Below, one piece after another: positions 58,664 through 64,000 of a DNA stretch of 64,000 nucleotides. Source of the stretch: CAVPGP01 sp963704025 (GTDB lineage Bacteria; Actinomycetota; Thermoleophilia; Gaiellales; Gaiellaceae); assembly GCA_963704025.1 (NCBI GenBank), contig CAVPGP010000002.1:186001-250000 (forward strand), in the 5' to 3' direction. Numbering within the stretch: the first letter of the stretch is position 1; the number at the start of each line of letters is the position of its first letter. Position numbers and translations under genes: made by a program. Under the pieces are notes generated by a model, which did no database searches, was not told where the DNA came from, and saw only the letters and a list, made by a program, of their open reading frames with translations.

Positions 58664-59587
58664 ATGAAGGTGGGCCATTCGACCGCACCCAGAGCTGATC
58701 TCCGGCCGGCGAAGCGGACGGGGCCGACTGGCATCCGCGTGCTCGGGTCGGCGTCGAACGAGGCGACGCTGAAGCTGGTGGAAGGCTGGCGGCGGCTCGG
58801 CCTCCCTGCACGCGCGGGCTCGGCGGCCGAAGCACTGGCGACGGTCGAGCCGGGCGACGTCGTCGTGGCGCGACTCGATGTCCTTCCGACCCTCGACGGC
58901 GTGGAGCCGGGACTGCTCGCGCTGCTCTGGATCGAGCGACGAGGCGTCCGCGTCGTGAACACGGCGGCCGCGTTGCTCGCCGCTCACGACAAGCTGCGGA
59001 CTGCCCGCCTGCTCACCGCCGCCGGCGTCCCGCATCCGCGGACGGCGGCGCTCACCGCCGGCCGCGCGCCGCCGCTCCGGCCGCCGCTCGTGCTCAAGCC
59101 GCGCTTCGGAAGCTGGGGCCGCGACGTCTTCCTGTGCGAGGACGACCGGGCGCTCGACCGCTGCCTCCACTCCATCCGGGAGCGTCCCTGGTTCCGGCGT
59201 CACGGGGCAATCGTGCAGGACGTCATCCCCCCGCTCGGCCACGACCTCCGCGTGGTGGTCGCCGGGGGTCGTGTCGTGGGCGCGACCGAGCGGGTGGCTG
59301 CACCGGGCGAGTGGCGGACGAACGTGTCGCTGGGCGGATCGCATCGCCCTGTCCGCGTCACGCCGGAGGCGGAGCAGCTCGCCCGAGCAGCCGCCGCCGC
59401 GATCGGCGCGGAGCTGGTCGGCGTCGACCTGATGCCGATCGAGGCCGGGGAAACCGAAGCTCGTCACGTCGTGCTCGAGCTGAACGGCGCGGTCGAGTTC
59501 GATCAGACGTACGCGCGTGCCGGCGGCGACATCTACGCCGACATCGCGGGGGCTCTCGCACTCGCCGGCGACGACGGGGTTGCCTGA
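58664..59587 (+). CDS. RimK-like ATP-grasp ligase
   Basis: A 307-residue ATP-grasp enzyme. The N-terminal part binds substrate (VARLDVLPTLDGVEPGLLAL and VRVVNTAAALLAAHDKLRTA); the ATP-grasp core has PLVLKPRFGSWGRDVFLCED, AIVQDVIPPLGHDLRVVVAG, WRTNVSLGG and VVLELNGAVEFDQTYA with metal-binding Glu and Asn. The RimK/LysX group adds amino acids to acceptors such as S6 protein or lysine-biosynthesis intermediates; the acceptor here is unknown. GGAGG lies eight bases before the ATG at 58664. Confidence 0.87.
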   Translation: MKVGHSTAPRADLRPAKRTGPTGIRVLGSASNEATLKLVEGWRRLGLPARAGSAAEALATVEPGDVVVARLDVLPTLDGVEPGLLALLWIERRGVRVVNTAAALLAAHDKLRTARLLTAAGVPHPRTAALTAGRAPPLRPPLVLKPRFGSWGRDVFLCEDDRALDRCLHSIRERPWFRRHGAIVQDVIPPLGHDLRVVVAGGRVVGATERVAAPGEWRTNVSLGGSHRPVRVTPEAEQLARAAAAAIGAELVGVDLMPIEAGETEARHVVLELNGAVEFDQTYARAGGDIYADIAGALALAGDDGVA

Positions 59588-59655
59588 GAGCGCGACCGCT
59601 CACCCGGGCGGGAGCTCAGCTCGATCCGCCGTCGGGTGACCGGCCTCCTTCGGAC

Positions 59656-60351
59656 TCATTCGGCGTGCACGTTCGCGATCTCCGCCTTGGTGACCGTCAG
59701 CAGATCCCGCGTCTTCATCCTCACCGACTCGTCGTGCGAGCCGGCTTCCAGCACCACCCACTCGCGCCGGGCCAGCCTGCTGTCCACGATCACCCGGTCG
59801 CCGGCAGGGCCGCCGAACGGCGGCACGGCGCCGAGCTCGAACGTCGGGTAGGCAGCTGCGAGCTCGGCTTCGCTCGCGAGGCGGCACGACTTCTTGCCGC
59901 CGGCGAGCAGCGCACGTGCCTTGTGCAGGTCGAGTCGGTCGGAACCCGCCACGACGGCGCGGACGTACCCGCTGTCGGTCGCCAGAACCACGGTCTTCGC
60001 GACCTCGGCAGGCTCGATTCCGACCGCTGCGGCCTCGTCGACTGCACGTTCGGTCCGCTCGTGCCGGATCAATTCGTAGCCGAGCGCTTCCCGCGCGAGC
60101 TGTTGCATCATGTCGAGAGCCGTTCCGCGGCCCGGCGACGCGGGCCGAGGCGATCTGACGACTGCATCGCTGCCGGGGTAGAAGAGGCTCTCGTGACCGT
60201 CGTCCCAGCGAACACGCAGGTGCTCGGATCCCGGCTCGCCGAGGACGGCAACGACCTCGCCCGTCCGGCCGGCTTCCCCGACCCGGTGTGCTGCGACCTC
60301 GACCACGTCACCGACGCGCGCACGGCGCTGTAGAGGCTTCTGCGGCATCAC
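59656..60351 (-). CDS. DUF1918-YbaK fusion protein
   Basis: A 231-residue fusion. Residues 10-65 are a DUF1918 small beta barrel (RARVGDVVEVAAHRVGEAGR, then HLRVRWDDGHESLFYPGSDA). Residues 78-225 are a YbaK/ProRS-associated domain (GYELIRHERTERAVDEAAAV, AKTVVLATDSGYVRAVVAGS, PPFGGPAGDRVIVDSRLA), normally an editing deacylase for mischarged tRNA. DUF1918 occurs in many actinobacteria as a stand-alone protein; the fusion is unusual. Ribosome site GGGAGGAG three bases before the ATG. Confidence 0.87.
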   Translation of the reverse strand: MMPQKPLQRRARVGDVVEVAAHRVGEAGRTGEVVAVLGEPGSEHLRVRWDDGHESLFYPGSDAVVRSPRPASPGRGTALDMMQQLAREALGYELIRHERTERAVDEAAAVGIEPAEVAKTVVLATDSGYVRAVVAGSDRLDLHKARALLAGGKKSCRLASEAELAAAYPTFELGAVPPFGGPAGDRVIVDSRLARREWVVLEAGSHDESVRMKTRDLLTVTKAEIANVHAE

Positions 60352-60410
60352 TCCTCCCTTCCGATGAGTGCCCAGCCATGGTCGCGCCGGGCCCGCCGGA
60401 CGTCATCCGG

Positions 60411-60430
60411 GCAAGTACTGATCCGCAACT
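60411..60430 (+). promoter_or_regulatory. shared motif upstream of the second universal stress protein gene
   Basis: Carries GTACTGATCCGCAAC, the partner of the motif at 50753-50770. The form GTACTNNTCCGYAWC occurs at both places in the same orientation relative to the gene. Confidence 0.35.
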
Positions 60431-60500
60431 CGGTGCTCCCCCACCACGCGTCGGTGAGCCACCCGATGCAGGCCGGCGCACGAACGGCGATCGACAGGTC

Positions 60501-60938
60501 ATGAGCACCATCGTGGTCGGTGTCGACGGCTCGGACGCGTCGAGGGACGCACTCCGCTGGGCCGTGGACGAAGCGAGGCTTCGCGGCGCTCGCCTCGTCG
60601 CCGTGAAGGTCTGGAGCTGGCCCACCGTTCCGGTGTTCGGAACGGTCGGCCTGCCTCTCTCGGACGAGCTCGCGAACGAGCTGAAGGACGATTCGAGAGC
60701 GGTGCTGGACGCGTTCGTCCACGATGTCGCGGGCGACGAGCCTGGGGTCGTGATCGACCCGGTCGTGCTCTCGGGCTCGCCCGCGGCGGAGCTGATCGCC
60801 GTCGCCCGGGAGGCGGACCTGCTCGTCGTCGGCTCACGCGGGCACGGGGGTTTCGCCGGGCTCCTGCTCGGCTCGGTCAGCCAGCAGTGCGCCCAGCACG
60901 CCGAGTGTCCCGTGGTCATCTGCCGCCGGCGAACGTAG
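60501..60938 (+). CDS. universal stress protein
   Basis: A 145-residue single-domain USP: STIVVGVDGSDASRDALRWA at the N-terminus and LVVGSRGHGGFAGLLLGSVS followed by HAECPVVICRRR, a complete G-x2-G-x9-G-[ST] ATP-binding motif. It starts at the ATG at 60501. The ribosome site is weak (AGGTC). It is divergent from the DUF1918-YbaK gene. Confidence 0.93.
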   Translation: MSTIVVGVDGSDASRDALRWAVDEARLRGARLVAVKVWSWPTVPVFGTVGLPLSDELANELKDDSRAVLDAFVHDVAGDEPGVVIDPVVLSGSPAAELIAVAREADLLVVGSRGHGGFAGLLLGSVSQQCAQHAECPVVICRRRT

Positions 60939-60981
60939 CGTCGGCGCCGCAGGCACAGGCGGGTGCGATCCCAAGGGGCGT

Positions 60982-61500
60982 CTAATAGACGAACGGCAGG
61001 AACCTGTGCGGCGTCCGCCGGCGGTAGGCGGGGTAGTCGGCGAGCCGGTCGGCCAGCCACTGCTCCTCCCGGCGCGACTTCAGGTCGAGGAAGAGCGCCA
61101 GCGCCAGCGAGAGCACGAGCCCGACGATGCTCGCGAAGACGATCGTCCAGCCGAAGGCGATCAGAATGCCGCCCCCGTACATCGGGTGTCGGACGAGCGC
61201 ATACGGGCCGGTCGTGCTGAGCGCCGGACTCGAACGCGGAGCGGGAAACGGGGTCAAGGAGCCCCCGAGCCGGCCTGCGCCGGCGGCCAGGAGCAGAACG
61301 CCGAGCAGGAGCAGCGTTCCTCCGAGCGCGTACGCTACGACCGCGTAGTCGCCTGACCAGCCTCGGCCGGCGAACGCGGAGAGCAGGACGGCGACGATGA
61401 GCAGAGCCTGGCCTGCCACCCAGCCTTCGCCGCGCCGCCCCAGTGCAGGCAGACGCGACCGACCGCGGCTGTCCTGCGTCCGCATTCGCGTCCTGATCAC
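60982..61500 (-). CDS. isoprenylcysteine carboxyl methyltransferase-like membrane protein
   Basis: A 172-residue integral membrane protein with about five helices. The SAM-binding motif of the ICMT/PEMT group is present: TTGPYALVRHPMYGGGILIA, followed by EEQWLADRLADYPAYRRRTP. Members methylate isoprenylcysteine in eukaryotes; bacterial roles are mostly unknown. GTG start overlaps the DUF779 stop by GTGA. Confidence 0.88.
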   Translation of the reverse strand: MIRTRMRTQDSRGRSRLPALGRRGEGWVAGQALLIVAVLLSAFAGRGWSGDYAVVAYALGGTLLLLGVLLLAAGAGRLGGSLTPFPAPRSSPALSTTGPYALVRHPMYGGGILIAFGWTIVFASIVGLVLSLALALFLDLKSRREEQWLADRLADYPAYRRRTPHRFLPFVY

Positions 61501-61853
61501 TCTCGCGGCGGAGTGCGGGTGACGAAGTGGACTGCGGCTCCGCCGAGCGAGAATCCCTCGGGCGTTCCCTGGGCGACGTCCAGCACGAACGCCGGACGGT
61601 TCCAGCGCTCGTACTGGTCGGCGTCGACGTAGACCGGGCAGCCGTCGACCCTCCCCAGCAGCAGGTCGTTCGGACCAACGTCCAGCTCCCCGTCGGGGAG
61701 GCAGATCGGGAGGCTGCCGTCGCAGCAGCCTCCCGACTGGAACAGCATCAGCGGGCCGTGCTCCGTCTTCAGGCGCCGGAGCTCCGCGAGCGCGGCGTCG
61801 GTGGCGACGATCCTGGCGGCGGTGCTGCCTGCGCCTTCGGCTTCCGCTTTCAT
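61497..61853 (-). CDS. DUF779-family protein
   Basis: A 118-residue protein of the DUF779 family: MLFQSGGCCDGSLPICLPDG, GCPVYVDADQYERW and EGFSLGGAAVHFVTRTP. The cysteines of GGCCDGS are a conserved pair. DUF779 genes are commonly placed beside aldehyde dehydrogenase genes, as here (4 bases downstream of it). Function unknown. Confidence 0.93.
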   Translation of the reverse strand: MKAEAEGAGSTAARIVATDAALAELRRLKTEHGPLMLFQSGGCCDGSLPICLPDGELDVGPNDLLLGRVDGCPVYVDADQYERWNRPAFVLDVAQGTPEGFSLGGAAVHFVTRTPPRE

Positions 61854-61857
61854 GGCC

Positions 61858-63396
61858 CTAGAACAGCCCGAGCGGCTTCGGGTCGTAGCTGACGAGCAGG
61901 CACTTCGTCTGGCTGTAGTGCTCGAGCATCATCCGGTGGTTCTCCCGCCCGACGCCGGAGACCTTGTAGCCGCCGAAGGCCGCGTGCGCCGGATAGAGGT
62001 GGTAGCAGTTCGTCCAGACACGGCCGGCCTTGATCGCCCGCCCCATCCGGTACGCCTTCGAGGTGTCCCGCGTCCAGACGCCCGCACCGAGTCCGTACAT
62101 GGTGTCGTTCGCGATCTGGAGCGCCTCCTCCTCGCCCTTGAACGTCGTCACGGCCAGCACCGGCCCGAAGATCTCCTCCTGGAAGATCCGCATGTCGTTG
62201 TGGCCCTTGAAGACGGTGGGCTGGAAGTAGTAGCCGCCCTCGAGCTCGCCGCCGAGGTGCGCCCGCTCGCCGCCGGTCAGCAGCTCGGCGCCCTCGCCGA
62301 GGCCGATCTCGACGTAGCTCTCGATCTTCTCGAGCTGCGCCGTCGAGACCTGCGCGCCGATCTGGGTCGTCTCGTCGAGCGGATGACCTTGGCGGATCCC
62401 CTCGATCCGCTGCAGGCAGCGCTCCATGAACGGCTCGTAGATCGACTCCTCGATCAGGGCCCGCGACGGACAGGTGCAGACCTCGCCCTTGTTGAAGGCG
62501 TACAGCACGAGCCCTTCGACCGCCTTGTCGAGGAAGTCGTCCTCCTCGGCCATCACATCGGCAAAGAAGATGTTGGGCGACTTGCCCCCCAGCTCGGTCG
62601 TCGAGGGGATGATGTTCTGCGCGGCGTACTGCATGATCAGCCGCCCGGTGACGGTCTCGCCGGTGAACGCGATCTTCGCGATCCGCTTGTTGGTGGCGAG
62701 CGCCTTGCCGATCTCGCCGCCGGGGCCGTTGACGACGTTGATCACGCCGGCGGGCACGATCTCGTTCAGCACCTCCATCAGCTTGAGGAGCGACCAGGGC
62801 GTCGGGCTGGCTGGCTTGATCACCACGCAATTCCCGGCGGCAAGCGCCGGCGCCAGCTTCCACGCCGCCATCAGGATCGGGAAGTTGAACGGGATGATCT
62901 GACCGACCACGCCCAGCGGCTCCTGGAAGTGGTAGGCGATCGTGTCCTTGTCGACCTCCGAGATCCGACCCTCCTCGGCGCGGATCGCGCCGGCGAAGTA
63001 GCGGAAGTGGTCGGCGGCGAGCGGGATGTCGGCTGCCAGCGTCTCGCGCACGGGCTTGCCGTTCTCCCAGCTCTCGGCCACCGCGAGCATCTCCCGGTGC
63101 TCGTCGATCGCGTCAGCGATCCGGTTGAGCACGCGTGCACGCTCGGTCGTCGACGTCTCGCCCCAGACCACCTTGGTGGCATGGGCCGCGTCGAGCGCGA
63201 GCTCGATGTCCTCCGGGGTCGAAAGCGGAACCTCCGTGAACGGCTCACCCGTCGCGGGCGTGCGGTTCTCCGTGTAGGCGCCCGCAACCGGCGCCACCCA
63301 GTGGCCGCCGATGAAGTTCTCGTAGCGCTCCTTCAGCTCGACCGGGCTGTCCGGCCGGCCCGGAGCCGCGTATGTCACCTTCTCGACAGTTGCCAT
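61858..63396 (-). CDS. NAD-dependent aldehyde dehydrogenase (ExaC/acetaldehyde type)
   Basis: A 512-residue ALDH. Catalytic Cys in FNKGEVCTCPSRALIEES, general base Glu in TTELGGKSPNIFFADV, NAD region GVVGQIIPFNFPILMAAWKL and IKPASPTPWSLLKL, and FTGETVTGRLIMQYAA. The CTCPSR context and the pairing with DUF779 match the ExaC-like acetaldehyde dehydrogenases. AAAGGAGG seven bases before the ATG at 63396. A 16-base word shared with hsp20 lies at 63485-63500 in its upstream region, which is otherwise without a recognisable gene up to 63553. Confidence 0.95.
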   Translation of the reverse strand: MATVEKVTYAAPGRPDSPVELKERYENFIGGHWVAPVAGAYTENRTPATGEPFTEVPLSTPEDIELALDAAHATKVVWGETSTTERARVLNRIADAIDEHREMLAVAESWENGKPVRETLAADIPLAADHFRYFAGAIRAEEGRISEVDKDTIAYHFQEPLGVVGQIIPFNFPILMAAWKLAPALAAGNCVVIKPASPTPWSLLKLMEVLNEIVPAGVINVVNGPGGEIGKALATNKRIAKIAFTGETVTGRLIMQYAAQNIIPSTTELGGKSPNIFFADVMAEEDDFLDKAVEGLVLYAFNKGEVCTCPSRALIEESIYEPFMERCLQRIEGIRQGHPLDETTQIGAQVSTAQLEKIESYVEIGLGEGAELLTGGERAHLGGELEGGYYFQPTVFKGHNDMRIFQEEIFGPVLAVTTFKGEEEALQIANDTMYGLGAGVWTRDTSKAYRMGRAIKAGRVWTNCYHLYPAHAAFGGYKVSGVGRENHRMMLEHYSQTKCLLVSYDPKPLGLF

Positions 63397-63693
63397 CACA
63401 ACCTCCTTTCGCGAAGCGAACGCAGGCCCGCGGATCTGCGGAGTGCGTCGCACTGTCCCCTCCCCTGCGCCGGTGACGGCCGTATCGGGGGATTCGCGGA
63501 ATCGGATCGGGCCGTCGGTAGCCGCCCGCAGCGTGTCCGCGAGCAAGTGCGGATGCGGATTTCCGGGGAGGCGGGAACGCTGAACTCGATGATCGCCTCA
63601 GTCGAAACCCCACGGGGCAGCCGAGCGGCCCGACGCCCTCGACCCCGCGCCGGCCCGCCGGTCGCGGAGACGCCTGAGGCCGAGAGCGCGGCG

Positions 63694-64000
63694 ATGCAGC
63701 AGTTCGACCTGGACACGCTCAGCTCCCACTGGCAGCTCGCGCTCGATGCCGCTCAGCGTGCCCTCGCTGCCGCGGGCCGATCGCTCTCCGCCTCCGAGCT
63801 CGGGCGCCGGCGACGCGGGCTCGTCCAGGAGCGGCAGCAGACGGCAGAGCTGCTCACGCGCCTCGGGAGCCTGATCCGGGTCGGCCCGGCGCCCTGGCTG
63901 TCACCTGTCCCGGTGACGACGAAGATGCTCGGCCTGGAGCCCGTCAGCGCCTGCCTCTTCGACCTCGACGGAGTCCTCACGGACAGCGCCGTCCTGCACG
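63694..64000 (+). CDS. HAD-superfamily phosphatase/beta-phosphoglucomutase-like, 3' cut by window edge
   Basis: The first 102 codons of an HAD protein. About 75 residues of a helical N-terminal extension (QFDLDTLSSHWQLALDAAQR, then LVQERQQTAELLTRL) come before the nucleophile motif CLFDLDGVLTDSAVLH. The frame is open upstream to an ATG at 63553, so a longer N-terminus is possible. The DLDGVLTDS form is that of beta-phosphoglucomutase-type enzymes, which act beside GH65 phosphorylases; a GH65 gene may lie beyond the window. Confidence 0.8.
   Translation, partial: MQQFDLDTLSSHWQLALDAAQRALAAAGRSLSASELGRRRRGLVQERQQTAELLTRLGSLIRVGPAPWLSPVPVTTKMLGLEPVSACLFDLDGVLTDSAVLH

Overview
This 64 kb window comes from a high-GC actinobacterium. 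Gene content points to a deep lineage such as Thermoleophilia (Gaiellales or Solirubrobacterales-like). Supporting signs are the many GTG and TTG starts with 4-base stop/start overlaps, MurT/GatD lipid II amidation, a GarA-type FHA protein next to an FtsR-type MerR regulator, an RsiG-like small protein, homing-endonuclease-associated-repeat proteins and several apparently leaderless promoters. The lineage is an inference from gene content, not a measured placement.

Layout. 0-5.3 kb: small regulators and enzymes (SDR, AraC, cupin, ECF sigma with a SnoaL-like tail) followed by three disrupted genes (TfoX, an unknown protein, a PPOX-type flavoprotein). 5.4-16 kb: housekeeping block with miaB-miaA-dapF, the convergent dapE-dapC-dapD operon, hflX-dut-nudix, and murT-gatD. 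Two copies of a hairpin element sit exactly at the two convergent gene ends here. 16-25.7 kb: secreted S8 peptidase with SWSDV repeats, a very large GGDEF/HD-GYP membrane protein, a HARE-repeat protein, a 163-base palindromic element, a frameshifted class II amidotransferase, and two primary-type sigma factors flanking a PHP phosphatase. 25.8-28 kb: remnant of an integrated element (truncated tyrosine integrase, candidate att repeats). 28.1-28.9 kb: three tandem copies of a 102-nt structured RNA, each with its own -35/-10 promoter. 29.4-35.2 kb: a minus-strand operon running pgsA, sugar-phosphate nucleotidyltransferase/phosphomannomutase fusion, RsiG-like protein, FHA, MerR, apt, unknown protein. 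35.2-38.9 kb: hutF with an unknown partner gene and a secreted GH99-like protein.

39-64 kb is a stress and energy island: OsmC, DUF5661, a complete group 3b-like [NiFe] hydrogenase operon (iron-sulfur subunit, cyclic-nucleotide-domain protein, flavin subunit, small and large subunits, maturation protease), universal stress proteins, an HAD-GH65 disaccharide phosphorylase broken by many one-base insertions, a SQR-like flavoprotein, two P-type ATPases around a ZIP transporter, two Hsp20 proteins, an ATP-grasp ligase, a DUF1918-YbaK fusion, an isoprenylcysteine-methyltransferase-like protein, DUF779 plus aldehyde dehydrogenase, and the start of an HAD phosphatase cut by the window edge. The set resembles hypoxia or dormancy responses known in other actinobacteria.

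The most striking unexplained signals are the triplicated structured RNA at 28.1-28.9 kb, a DapF with both catalytic cysteines replaced by serine, the RsiG-like protein with a one-residue variant of the c-di-GMP signature, the 163-base palindrome, the paired convergent-end hairpin repeat, and the dense run of +1 insertions at 45.2-49.0 kb.
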